A DNA stretch of 64,000 nt, taken from assembly GCA_965230565.1 (NCBI GenBank), contig CBDDLH010000015.1, positions 558,001 to 622,000 of the forward strand, given 5' to 3'. Below the pieces are notes generated by a model. That model saw only the letters and a list, made by a program, of their open reading frames with translations. It ran no database searches and was not told the DNA's origin. Positions within the stretch are counted from its first letter, which is position 1. Each line of letters starts with the position of its first letter. A program made the position numbers and the translations under genes. Below are positions 35,655-43,912 of this stretch, piece by piece. Origin of the DNA: BCD1 sp965230565 (GTDB lineage Bacteria; Bacteroidota; Bacteroidia; Chitinophagales; Saprospiraceae).

Positions 35655-37160
35655 TTATGCACAGTGGATATACTCTGCTACCACTTTCTCCATTGCCTCC
35701 TTATTATTTGTCAACTGTTCCTGAAGTTTTTTATCGTCAAATCCTTTCAATTGCCTGATGAACCGATCAATGGTTCCTTTTGGAAAAATGTTATTCTCCT
35801 CAAAAGCTTCCCGGTGCTTTTCCAAAGATTCCGCAGAATCCCAGCAAGACTCCGGTAAATGCTTCAGGCGCTCGAGAAGGGCTTTGTGATCATCGTCAAA
35901 AATGTTCCCGCTCACATAGAGCTCTTCCGCTCTTTTCAAACTACTGTTTTCCAGAATACCTCTCTTGGCTGCAACGATCATTCCGGCGAGTAAATGATAG
36001 AGATCAGCAGATCCGTCCGGTGCGCGAAATTCAACCGTTTGTTTGCCCGGAATATATGGAATATCCCCTATTTGCTGTGGATTGGCATCCTTGATCATAT
36101 TGGTTTCAGCAACCCAGCCGAGGGGTACCCGTACCAGAACCGAACGATTGGTATCTCCCCAACAGACCATGGTCGGGGCTTCCTGGTTAGGAACAAGGCG
36201 CAGATAAGAAGTCGGGATGGTATTTCCGAATGCAGTCAGTGGGGAAGCCAGTTCCAACAGTCCTGCGATCATTTTTTTGGCAACAGCACTCAATTGATAA
36301 TCATCGACCATGCAATTCTCACCGTCTTTCTCGAGCATCATATGGATATGCAAACCGCTTCCTGCTTTCCCAACGGTAATCTTTGGAGCAAAACTCACCT
36401 GGACATTATGTTTTTGTCCCACCATGCGCAGTATCCATTTAGCGATGATCAGTTGATCCACCGCATCTTCCGCTTCCACCGGCATGAATTCGATCTCATG
36501 TTGTTCGAAATCCAGGGTCTCCGTTGAAAAATCTCCGACTTCCGAATGACCGTATTTGATCTTTCCTCCCGCCTGGGCAATTAGTCGCATGGCTTCGATC
36601 CTCAGAGATTCCCAATTGGAAAACGGAGCCGAACTATGGTACCCTTTTTGGTTCCGTGCCGGGTACAAGTCATTTCCAATACTGGAAACGTAATATTCCA
36701 GCTCACCCATGGCTTTAAAGGTATAATTGGTTGAACGCTTAAAATCTTCATGGGCTTTTTTGAGAATATATTCCGGTGCAGATTCAAGGGGGTTACCTTC
36801 CTGGGTGTAAAAGGAGCACAAAATATTGAGTGTGGGAATTTCCGAAAAAGGATCCAGGAAGGCGGTTTTATATCTTGGAATGACGTATAAATCACTCCCC
36901 CCGGCATCAATAAATGAAAAAAGGCTTGACCCGTCGACCCGCTCTCCCGTTGAAAGAATGGAATCCAGGTAATCTTTACTGGTGATGACAAAGTTGAGGG
37001 TTTTTAATTTCCCGTCTTCCCCGACATACCTGAAATTCAGCAGCTCAATGCCGTTTTCATCAATAAACTTAATGATGTCGTGTTTGGTAAATTCAGCCGC
37101 CGGCTTCTTTAGGAATTGCACAAGGGGGTTCGGGTTCAGCAATACTTCTCTTTCCTGCAT
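35655..37160 (-). CDS. Glutamine synthetase family protein
   Basis: 501 residues. The N-terminal beta-grasp domain (about 25-105) includes 'FRYVGEDGKLKTLNFVI' and 'VDGSSLFSFIDAGGSDLY'. The catalytic domain carries 'GELEYYV', 'GHSEVGDFSTETLDFEQHEI' with metal-binding acidic residues, 'GKAGSGLHIHMML', 'RVPLGW' and 'VEFRAPDGSADLYHLLAGMI'. It is GS-I-like in fold but somewhat longer than standard GlnA, so a gamma-glutamyl ligase with another amine substrate is possible. First gene of a likely operon with the Kunitz lipoprotein and transporter. Confidence 0.88.
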   Translation of the reverse strand: MQEREVLLNPNPLVQFLKKPAAEFTKHDIIKFIDENGIELLNFRYVGEDGKLKTLNFVITSKDYLDSILSTGERVDGSSLFSFIDAGGSDLYVIPRYKTAFLDPFSEIPTLNILCSFYTQEGNPLESAPEYILKKAHEDFKRSTNYTFKAMGELEYYVSSIGNDLYPARNQKGYHSSAPFSNWESLRIEAMRLIAQAGGKIKYGHSEVGDFSTETLDFEQHEIEFMPVEAEDAVDQLIIAKWILRMVGQKHNVQVSFAPKITVGKAGSGLHIHMMLEKDGENCMVDDYQLSAVAKKMIAGLLELASPLTAFGNTIPTSYLRLVPNQEAPTMVCWGDTNRSVLVRVPLGWVAETNMIKDANPQQIGDIPYIPGKQTVEFRAPDGSADLYHLLAGMIVAAKRGILENSSLKRAEELYVSGNIFDDDHKALLERLKHLPESCWDSAESLEKHREAFEENNIFPKGTIDRFIRQLKGFDDKKLQEQLTNNKEAMEKVVAEYIHCA

Positions 37161-37354
37161 AAAGCTAAACTTTTGGTGTTATTTAGTAATGGCTATTAGG
37201 CCTCAAACCTAAGAAAAAGGAGGGACAAATACGAGGTAGAACCGAAGAATTTCCTACCGCGGTTCTGCCGTTACGTGTGGGTACTTTTCAATAAAGTCCT
37301 CTTTATTGTCGGGGATCTTTCACAGGAAGGTGGTCGGAGATGGACATAATAAGT

Positions 37355-37388
37355 AAAGCCGATAACCCTTACAGGTGTTATCGGCTTT
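37355..37388. terminator. Symmetric hairpin AAAGCCGATAAC
   Basis: Perfect 12-base arms AAAGCCGATAAC and GTTATCGGCTTT around a 10-base loop, in the 574-base gap between glutamine synthetase and the regulator gene. The T-rich side is weak, so it may be a terminator or an mRNA leader structure. Confidence 0.55.
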
Positions 37389-37410
37389 CTTTACATCCCC
37401 TTTCAATATT

Positions 37411-37461
37411 TTAAAAAACCGCCGGGAAACTAAAAAATCGAATGTCAGTACCCGGCGGTTG
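37411..37461 (-). terminator. Rho-independent terminator of the SARP-type regulator
   Basis: On the minus strand, arms AACCGCCGGG and CCCGGCGGTT are followed by six T residues and an AT-rich tail. It lies about 275 bases past the regulator stop. Confidence 0.7.
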
Positions 37462-37543
37462 TGTTATGCTTTGAATTAATACCTAATTTCTTTTGAGTTG
37501 AATTTTAACTCTCGAATATAGTTACAAAGTTAAGCCACCACAG

Positions 37544-37580
37544 GGTACACAAGGGTACCAACATGGGTACATGAGCGTAC
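37544..37580. promoter_or_regulatory. Four phased GGTAC-type direct repeats
   Basis: GGTAC at 37544, 37554 and 37566 and CGTAC at 37576 give spacings of 10, 12 and 10 bases, about one helical turn. It lies between the SARP-type regulator and glutamine synthetase. SARP proteins are known to bind short direct repeats spaced about 11 bases; any link here is inference. Confidence 0.4.
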
Positions 37581-37734
37581 CATTTCCGGTAAAAACCGGC
37601 ATTTTTGGGTGAAAAACCTGATTTTTTCAGAATTCCCCTGTTTTTTATAAACACAAAGTTAAATGCCTTTCCATTTAAATAAAAGGGTATAAATACTGCT
37701 TTTAACAAACGTATTTATACCTGTCTTTTGAGGT

Positions 37735-39036
37735 TTACTGTCGGATTTTGTCATACATATCTTTGGTCTTCCGTGAAGGATTCACCTCTAACTCTTTTCG
37801 TAATATAGACCGGCATTTTTGGTATTGTTTGACCGCCTTATCCCTCATGCCTAATTTTTCATAACTAAACATCAGCAACCGATGAGCTTCCTCAAGGCAA
37901 TCATCTTTTTCCAGCATTTTTTGGCAAAGCTGGATAGTCTGGGTGAATCGCTGTTTTTCTACCGAAAGTAAACTTAGTTTACTCAGGATCGCCAGATAGG
38001 TTTCAATAAGGTTTTCACGGATGGGGTCTGTCCATTCATCAAATAACATATCATCCAGAAAATCTCCCTTGTACAGTGCAATTGCTCTGTGGTAAAAAGC
38101 CTGTACTTTATCTACGCCTTCTGCTTGTTCGATATTTTGACCTCGCAACCATAACTTCCTGAAATTACTGACATCGGAATCAATTCTCAGCATAGTATTA
38201 AAAAAGTACCGGTCATCCTGAAAAAGGATGTATTCTTTGCTATCGTCGATCTCCTGAATGCCTTTCCTGATCTGGTATAGGGTTACGTTCAGACAATTCC
38301 TTGCACTATCCGTTGTAGAATAGGGCCAAAAGAGGTCGAGCAGCACCTCTTTTCTAACCGGCCGACTGTGGTGGTAAATAAGATAAGATAAAATACTCCT
38401 TGCTTTTTTTCCCAACCGTTTCGTCATTTGTTCTCCATTGATCCGAATGGAGAAATTGCCGAAGAAACCGGCATCCAGATCCGGGACGGAAGGAGCCTTA
38501 CTTTCGGGTTTTGCCTCGATTGTTGCAAGCGAAAAAGAATGAACCTTTCGACGTACGAATGGTCGGTCAGAGGTGTGGAATTCCTTAAAAACCCTGTACT
38601 TTAGTCTCCTGAAAAACCTTGTGACCTTTAGTATCCAATTGGGAACCTGGTCTTCATCGTGCCACTCGCCTTCCAGAGCATCGGCAATGCTGTTCAATCT
38701 GTATATCAAATCGTCAGGATTGGAAGGCCAGGTGAGTACATCCGTAGCTCCGTGTCTAAAGGCTGTGATAATGGATTGATGAGAGGTGTTTTCATAAACG
38801 ATTAAAACAGGCACGGTTGGATAATCCTGTCTTATCTGGATGAGTTTATAGATCCCGTGGTTCCCCTTTTTGATTTGAGAAATAACAATTAAGGAACATT
38901 TCAGGGATTCCTTTGAAAAAAGGATTTCATCCTCATAAGATAATCTTACAAGTTCAAAATAGGATCCTAAAACCCTACTGATCTCAGATTGCCTATTGCT
39001 GGTATCCTCCAACAACAATACCGTGGGGTTAAACAT
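37735..39036 (-). CDS. SARP/BTAD-type transcriptional regulator with receiver-like domain
   Basis: 433 residues. Residues 1-125 have the fold pattern of a response-regulator receiver ('TVLLLEDTSNRQSEISRVLG', 'HGATDVLTWPSNPDDLIYRL'), but the typical phospho-Asp position is not obvious (SLIVISQIKK). A linker leads to an OmpR-like winged helix (about 190-290, 'GEQMTKRLGKKARSILSYLI', 'ARNCLNVTLYQIRKGI'). A bacterial transcriptional activator domain with TPR-like helices ends the protein (about 300-430). SARP-type proteins activate nearby gene sets. The neighbouring genes on the same strand (YegP-like, 171-residue unknown) are possible targets. Its own terminator follows. Confidence 0.85.
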   Translation of the reverse strand: MFNPTVLLLEDTSNRQSEISRVLGSYFELVRLSYEDEILFSKESLKCSLIVISQIKKGNHGIYKLIQIRQDYPTVPVLIVYENTSHQSIITAFRHGATDVLTWPSNPDDLIYRLNSIADALEGEWHDEDQVPNWILKVTRFFRRLKYRVFKEFHTSDRPFVRRKVHSFSLATIEAKPESKAPSVPDLDAGFFGNFSIRINGEQMTKRLGKKARSILSYLIYHHSRPVRKEVLLDLFWPYSTTDSARNCLNVTLYQIRKGIQEIDDSKEYILFQDDRYFFNTMLRIDSDVSNFRKLWLRGQNIEQAEGVDKVQAFYHRAIALYKGDFLDDMLFDEWTDPIRENLIETYLAILSKLSLLSVEKQRFTQTIQLCQKMLEKDDCLEEAHRLLMFSYEKLGMRDKAVKQYQKCRSILRKELEVNPSRKTKDMYDKIRQ

Positions 39037-39076
39037 AATATTTCGGTTTTCGGTGGTTTTCTTACAAGGTTTTTTA

Positions 39077-39319
39077 TTAAAATAGCATACAACTATATAG
39101 CCAATGGAAAAAAAACTTCCATTTAATGCTTTTTGCCCTTGCAGGAGTAAGTACTCCTTCCTGTTTTCTCATAGAGTACTTAAATAATTCTGTTAATTGC
39201 GTAAAACCCTCCGTGATTATTGCTCCAACTGGTGTTGCTGGGAATGGATTAGACTTGTTTGGTTTTAGTGGGAACGAATAATATTCAGAACAACAACTTC
39301 CCTGGGAGGGGATTTTCAT
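39077..39319 (-). CDS. Possible small Cys-containing protein
   Basis: 80 codons from ATG 39317-39319 on the minus strand, between the YegP-like gene and the regulator. The product begins MKIPSQGSCCSEYYSF and ends with an aromatic, basic stretch (KWKFFFHWLYSC). No family is recognised, and no good ribosome-binding site or promoter is evident. It could be noise; it is listed because it fills an otherwise empty gap in the same orientation as its neighbours. Confidence 0.25.
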   Translation of the reverse strand: MKIPSQGSCCSEYYSFPLKPNKSNPFPATPVGAIITEGFTQLTELFKYSMRKQEGVLTPARAKSIKWKFFFHWLYSCMLF

Positions 39320-39514
39320 CAACAATTGTACTTTAACAGTAACACCTGTTGATCGATGTTCAATAATTCTGAAAAAAATTTAATCGCCTTTATTTTTTAA
39401 ACCGTTCTTGCAGAGTTGGTTATCAATAAAATTACACCTTTTTTTATTCAATATCAATTTTACAACTGGTATTCGTGGAATTATCCTTCTAAAACCCGGC
39501 TTATCAACCCTCGA

Positions 39515-40561
39515 TTATGAAAGTAGAAAAACTTTATCTCCGTACAATTTAGACTGACCTTTGGCCATTGGCTGGAAATATACCCGAACCCTGTAAAGGT
39601 CCCTTTCCAGAAAATCAGGAACGATAGGAATGCTTAATTTGCCTTGTTCCACAGCCAGAAAATCAGTGACCTCGCCAATGAACAATTGCTTAAAACTGCG
39701 AAGGGATTTCACAAAAACCCTGGCGCTATACGGTATTGCTTTTTCCTCACCTGTTCTAAGTACGGGAATTTTAAAAGCTACAGCGGAGAAGTCTGTCTTT
39801 TTGATGCTTTTGATTTTTGATTGACCATCCTTAGTGACAAAATTAATTCCTGAGATTCCATTTCCGGGTTCGGGTTCCTGGCCCTGAGAGACCCCTTCAA
39901 CTTCCATCTCTAAATTGTCTATTTCAAAACCCTGATCTTCACTTTCTTCCATAATGATTTCAGGGATCTGCGATTGAATGAACTCTTTGATTTTTATTTC
40001 ATTAAAATTTTTGAAGTTCTCCGTTGCTTCTGACAATTCATTTTTGACAACCCACACTCCTGAATCAGGATAATGGGTAATACTGAATTTATCCCGGAAA
40101 GGCCTTTGACCTCCATTTGTCGGAGCCCTTGATTCAACCACTTTTTTCTTAATTTTCTTAGATGGTTCTTTTTTGACGGTCGCCTTTGGGGTTACATCCA
40201 TAACCGGAACATGTTCATCAATCTTTTTAAGCGTTCCGATAAAAGCATTCATTTCCGATTTTTTGGCAAAAAACCTGCTCCGGGCGATTTCCTGGTTATT
40301 TCCACCCTTGATGATAAAAAAGTGGCCGTCCTCCCGGCTTTCCTTTTTTACCAGATGTTTGGGAACCACCACGTTTTTGATTACAGATTTAATGGCATTA
40401 TCCCTGCTTTTTTTACCCCGGTAAGCCTGGCTGTAAACCATAACTTTTCCGTCCTCATCATTGAAATGGAAATAAAAAAGTTTGCTTTCCACATCTTTGA
40501 AAACTTCGAACCCAAATTTCCCGGATTGTGAAAGACGAGATAAGTCATATTTGTCCTTCAT
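39515..40561 (-). CDS. YegP-like (DUF1508) protein
   Basis: 348 residues, no signal peptide. Two DUF1508/YegP-like units are visible near residues 14-62 (FGFEVFKDVESKLFYFHFND, SQAYRGKKSRDNAIKSVIKN) and 80-115 (HFFIIKGGNNQEIARSRFFAKKSEMNAF). A Lys-rich linker follows, then a third possible unit ('FSITHYPDSGVWVVKNE') and a C-terminal beta-rich region of unknown type. The function of DUF1508 is not established; in other bacteria it appears in small stress-associated proteins. Transcribed toward the SARP-type regulator. The upstream gap has six copies of a TCTCAT motif. Confidence 0.75.
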   Translation of the reverse strand: MKDKYDLSRLSQSGKFGFEVFKDVESKLFYFHFNDEDGKVMVYSQAYRGKKSRDNAIKSVIKNVVVPKHLVKKESREDGHFFIIKGGNNQEIARSRFFAKKSEMNAFIGTLKKIDEHVPVMDVTPKATVKKEPSKKIKKKVVESRAPTNGGQRPFRDKFSITHYPDSGVWVVKNELSEATENFKNFNEIKIKEFIQSQIPEIIMEESEDQGFEIDNLEMEVEGVSQGQEPEPGNGISGINFVTKDGQSKIKSIKKTDFSAVAFKIPVLRTGEEKAIPYSARVFVKSLRSFKQLFIGEVTDFLAVEQGKLSIPIVPDFLERDLYRVRVYFQPMAKGQSKLYGDKVFLLS

Positions 40562-40624
40562 GATATATAGTTTGACCTCCGTATTATCAGAGGATGTTTA
40601 ACATATAAATTCATCCCGGCACTA

Positions 40625-40719
40625 TCTCATTTCAAGATAAATGGAATGAACATTTGCCTCAATTTCTCATTCTCATGCATGAGACTGTCTCATTCCCGAA
40701 ATAAACTCCGGAAATGAGA
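40625..40719. promoter_or_regulatory. Cluster of six TCTCAT/ATGAGA motifs
   Basis: TCTCAT at 40625, 40665, 40671 and 40688, and its complement ATGAGA at 40679 and 40714. The last pair forms the interrupted palindrome TGTCTCATTCCCG with CCGGAAATGAGACA. It lies 64-158 bases upstream of the YegP-like start, so it is a candidate operator. Confidence 0.45.
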
Positions 40720-40771
40720 CAATCAAAAGGTTCAATGGTTAATACTATTGAAAATTTCTGTTTCCATAATA

Positions 40772-41287
40772 TTAATCTTCGAAGAAGTGAATTGGCTTGG
40801 AGAATTCAACCCAACCAACTACTGGATGACGGTTGTCTGGTGCTTTTGGAGGAGTTTTTTTAGAAACTAATTGAATAATTACAAACAATTTATAAAGTCC
40901 CTCGTCATCTCTGCCAACAGTTCTGTCCGGAACTTTCATTGACACGTCATAAGTATGATAACGATCTACTACAAAAGGCACATACTTTACTCTGTGCTTA
41001 ACAGGCAATTCATATTCTCCTTTACCAATCTTTTCCATGAGAATTTCACACCGCCATTGCAGGTCATCACTCATAAGATCGATTGCAGGACCTTTTTGGG
41101 TCCACTTCAAATTTACCTGCCAATCCTGATCAGTAGAAATATGGGTAGGTGGATTAGACTTTACACCTTTCCAAAAATCGTCATCCCTGTCTGCCGGAAT
41201 AAATTCTTCAACATTAGCGGTTGCATAACCTTCTAACATAAATTCATTTCCAAACAATCCTTCTTCAAAATGAATTCTTTCTGCCAT
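40772..41287 (-). CDS. Unknown 171-residue acidic protein
   Basis: 171 residues, no signal peptide or membrane segment. Notable features are 'EEGLFGNEFMLEGYATANVEEFIPADRDDDFW', 'DWQVNLKWTQKGPA' and a C-terminal beta-rich part 'GLYKLFVIIQLVSKKTPP' with 'VGWVEFSKPI'. No family recognised. The sequence looks like a real compact beta-rich domain (few low-complexity stretches, consistent codon pattern). First gene before the YegP-like protein and SARP-type regulator on the same strand; a shared role is possible but unproven. Confidence 0.7.
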   Translation of the reverse strand: MAERIHFEEGLFGNEFMLEGYATANVEEFIPADRDDDFWKGVKSNPPTHISTDQDWQVNLKWTQKGPAIDLMSDDLQWRCEILMEKIGKGEYELPVKHRVKYVPFVVDRYHTYDVSMKVPDRTVGRDDEGLYKLFVIIQLVSKKTPPKAPDNRHPVVGWVEFSKPIHFFED

Positions 41288-41623
41288 GATATAAGTTTTT
41301 AAATTTCACCTTTTTCGGTTACAGGTTCTCTGGAGTTATTGGTACTCGCAAACCGAACTAAGGTCATAAAAGTGTTTTTCACAAAAAATCTTTAAGAACC
41401 TGGAAGCAAAGAAAAAGGAGGAGAATTAAATGGCGCTTAATATGTAATTAAGTGGCAATTAAAGGTTGGTTAAAACCCATTAAAATCCGTTTTTTTTACA
41501 TTCTGTTGAAAAAACTACTGAAACGAAAACCAACCTTGCCCAGGAAATATCAGGGAAGATATCTGAATTGGTAAAGCCATTCCGAATCAAAATGGGAAAT
41601 GAATAATCCTAACTGAGCCCGCC
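41288..41623. other. 336-base intergenic region without recognised content
   Basis: Lies upstream of the unknown 171-residue gene and downstream of the YhhN gene. AT-rich; no repeat family, RNA gene or clear promoter was recognised. Confidence 0.5.
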
Positions 41624-42340
41624 TTAATTTATTTTTTCTTTTTCACTGATAAAAAAACACCGCGTCCCGATCAAATACTGCGCCACCAGGTAGGTCAGCA
41701 TTATCCATACCCTGCCGTTAGGGATGCTGATCCCCTGGGGGTTGAATTTGTTGATCGCGATCATACTATCCGACAGGATAAAAAGTAATACTCCGACAAA
41801 CAGCCAGGTGAAATGACTTGCAGTTACCTGCCCGTGCAAACTTGCAGCTCCGGCGGCCATAGCCACTATCGCAAAGCTGTAAACCGTCACAGGAATTTTC
41901 AGATCTGCCGGGATGCCGGACCATAAAAAGGAAATGATGCCCAGCCAAAAGGCGAGGAAAAACACCAACACCCAGGGCTTTCTTCTGATCAAACCTGTTT
42001 TATCCGATTTGAACTTCAGAAAACCGACCAGATAGGAAACCTGCGCCAATAAAAAACTTCCGAGACCAAAAAGGAAAAAATTGGGTCCTTTATCCACAAA
42101 CATCAGAAAAGTATCTCCACCTATGGAGAAGATGAGCCCCAACAGGATAAAGCGGGAAAAAGGAGTGGAATTATGTCTGGTATTTAACCAGAACCAAACC
42201 GAAAGCAAGGTGAGCAACAATGGCTTGCTCAAATAGATCAACCATTCGTTTTCAGTGCCTGTAGCATAAATGTGAACAATGGAGAATAAAAGATAAGCCC
42301 AAATGAGTGGTTGGTAATTGTAGCCGGAAGTTTGATGCAT
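41624..42340 (-). CDS. YhhN-family membrane protein (lysoplasmalogenase-like)
   Basis: 238 residues from ATG 42338-42340 (MHQTSGYNYQPLIWAYLLF). A longer in-frame extension to 42514 runs through an intergenic hairpin repeat and is unlikely to be translated. About eight membrane helices with the family traits 'YLSKPLLLTLLSVWFW', 'RFILLGLIFSIGGDTFLM', 'FLFGLGSFLLAQVSYLVGF' and 'LLFILSDSMIAINKF'. Members such as TMEM86 hydrolyse the vinyl-ether bond of lysoplasmalogens; in bacteria the substrate is uncertain. Confidence 0.88.
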   Translation of the reverse strand: MHQTSGYNYQPLIWAYLLFSIVHIYATGTENEWLIYLSKPLLLTLLSVWFWLNTRHNSTPFSRFILLGLIFSIGGDTFLMFVDKGPNFFLFGLGSFLLAQVSYLVGFLKFKSDKTGLIRRKPWVLVFFLAFWLGIISFLWSGIPADLKIPVTVYSFAIVAMAAGAASLHGQVTASHFTWLFVGVLLFILSDSMIAINKFNPQGISIPNGRVWIMLTYLVAQYLIGTRCFFISEKEKIN

Positions 42341-42425
42341 GTCAATAGGTTTTTCGGCTACAATATAAACAGTTGGGAGAAGAATGGAAAATGGAAGGTT
42401 GTAAACAATCGCTCCGACAAAGCCT

Positions 42426-42450
42426 GCCCCGTGCACAAAGTGTCGGGGGC
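42426..42450. repeat. GC-rich hairpin (CCCCGTGCACAAAGTGTCGGGG type)
   Basis: GCCCC(G)TGCAC pairs imperfectly with GTGTCGGGGGC. It resembles the hairpin at 33130 (shared AAGTGxCGGGG). It lies just upstream of the proposed YhhN start, inside the spurious N-terminal extension. Confidence 0.5.
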
Positions 42451-42568
42451 AACACCTGTGCTCTTCTACAGCCCAGGCAAAGGTGTCGCCTTGAAATATT
42501 AAATCAATAAACAAAAGTAATTAGTGAAATCGCGGCACTCATCTTGTTCCCTTGTTCCCTTAACATCA

Positions 42569-43186
42569 TTATCTTTTATCCGCATCTTCATCCATGTCGA
42601 AAATGGTATCGGAACTATTGCGTTCCACACCACCACCTTTTTCGATACGGTCCATGAAGTTGATGGAATAATCCCAGAATTCTTCGAAAACAGGTTTGAG
42701 TTTTTTGCTAACATTCTGCAAATGCTCTGGCATCTCCTCGAGAAAATCGTACGTTATGGATTCTTTTTTGGTCTGTTCATCAATGATGTGGGAGCGATTG
42801 CCAAAAAGCACCAATACACTAAAAAGGGAAATCAGGAGAACAGCCATAACTCCACCACCAGCCAACTGGTTGACAATATTAACATTTCCTGTTTTCAGGA
42901 TTCCTTCCAGGCTATTGGCCAGGATTCTGATCAACAACCAGGTCAGGCCAAAAACTACCAGGGTCCCGGCGATGAACATAAGGCCATGGGTATAATTAAA
43001 GGCCGACTCCAGAAAATCGGTCATCATAGGGCCAAACTTAGCTGCAGCAATAATCCCAAAAACAATGGATATTAAGGTAAATACGGTTTTAATGATACCT
43101 TTGGAAAAACCAAGGTAAAAACCATATGCTGCAAAGATCAAACAAATTATATCTATTACCATACCCTCAAAATTAAGCCATAACAT
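42569..43186 (-). CDS. CvpA-family membrane protein
   Basis: 205 residues; ATG at 43184 or, eight codons on, at 43160-43162. Four membrane helices in the first ~125 residues with 'VIDIICLIFAAYGFYLGFSKGIIKTVFTLIS' and 'GIIAAAKFGPMM', typical of CvpA (colicin V production) proteins. A soluble acidic C-terminus follows. The family is linked to envelope homeostasis and colicin V secretion in E. coli; its molecular activity is unknown. Confidence 0.88.
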   Translation of the reverse strand: MLWLNFEGMVIDIICLIFAAYGFYLGFSKGIIKTVFTLISIVFGIIAAAKFGPMMTDFLESAFNYTHGLMFIAGTLVVFGLTWLLIRILANSLEGILKTGNVNIVNQLAGGGVMAVLLISLFSVLVLFGNRSHIIDEQTKKESITYDFLEEMPEHLQNVSKKLKPVFEEFWDYSINFMDRIEKGGGVERNSSDTIFDMDEDADKR

Positions 43187-43247
43187 GGCAATTTTATCAC
43201 AATTTAAGATGTTATGTTACAGATTATCGACGAAATGAGGCTTTGAA

Positions 43248-43279
43248 TTGTTGATTTTGACTGGTGAATTGTAGATTTG
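43248..43279 (+). promoter_or_regulatory. Promoter of the 154-residue secreted protein
   Basis: TTG at 43248-43250 and again at 43251-43253, then TAGATTTG at 43272-43279, giving spacers of 21 or 18 bases, close to the Bacteroidota consensus. It lies 41 bases before the ATG. Confidence 0.55.
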
Positions 43280-43320
43280 TGTTAAACCTATACTTATCAA
43301 AAACCGTTAAAAACAGACTT

Positions 43321-43785
43321 ATGAAATTGATTTATTCCCTATTCGCTTTCCTGATGCTGGCCGGAGTTTCCTTTGGCCAGGAGACAACCACCCCCAAAGT
43401 TTTTGTCCTTGGGGAACAAGAAAAATCATACGAATACCTCAACCAGACCTATAGTCAGACCCTGTTGGAAGCTTCAGATAATAATATCCAGGAAGCCTTC
43501 AATCAATGGGTAAATATGATGGAGGCCATGGACAAGTATGCCGAGAAAATCAAATTCGATCTCAAAGGTGTACGTGTGTGGCTACACGTATTTTGGGCAG
43601 AAGACGGGACTATTGACCACATTGGATATTTGCTGAGGCCGGATTCACGCAATGCCAACCCGGCAGAACTGAATGCATTTTTCTCCACTTTTATGAAAAA
43701 ATATAAGTTCCCGGTAAAAAGCGAAAAAAAATTCAATCATTATACCGGGGCAACTTTCCCTACTTTCATCCAACGAGCTAATTAA
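43321..43785 (+). CDS. Secreted protein of unknown function
   Basis: 154 residues from ATG 43321. Signal peptide 'LIYSLFAFLMLAGVSFGQ' with cleavage probably after the Gly-Gln region. The mature part has 'EKSYEYLNQTYSQTLLEASDNN', 'WVNMMEAMDKYAEKIKFDLKGVRVWLHVFW' and 'HIGYLLRPDSRN', and ends 'FPTFIQRAN'. It resembles small periplasmic TonB-C-like or DUF proteins of Saprospiraceae, but no family can be named. Good promoter upstream and a strong terminator after it, so it is transcribed alone. Confidence 0.75.
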   Translation: MKLIYSLFAFLMLAGVSFGQETTTPKVFVLGEQEKSYEYLNQTYSQTLLEASDNNIQEAFNQWVNMMEAMDKYAEKIKFDLKGVRVWLHVFWAEDGTIDHIGYLLRPDSRNANPAELNAFFSTFMKKYKFPVKSEKKFNHYTGATFPTFIQRAN

Positions 43786-43815
43786 TTTCCAAATCTTATA
43801 CGCCAAAACAAAAAG

Positions 43816-43858
43816 TAGCCAAAATGACCGTTTTTCGGTCTTTTGGCTATTTTTTTTT
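43816..43858 (+). terminator. Rho-independent terminator
   Basis: Arms AGCCAAAA and GACCG pair with CGGTC and TTTTGGCT around TTTTT, followed by a run of nine T. It lies 30 bases after the secreted-protein stop. Confidence 0.9.
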
Positions 43859-43912
43859 GTTCCTGCAAAAGGGTTAATTTTGTTTAATTACAAATAACAG
43901 AAACATCTGCAA

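Noticed and set aside
41624..42514. Longer YhhN start at 42514
   Set aside because: The extra 58 residues run through a GC-rich hairpin repeat and have no family similarity; ATG 42338-42340 fits.
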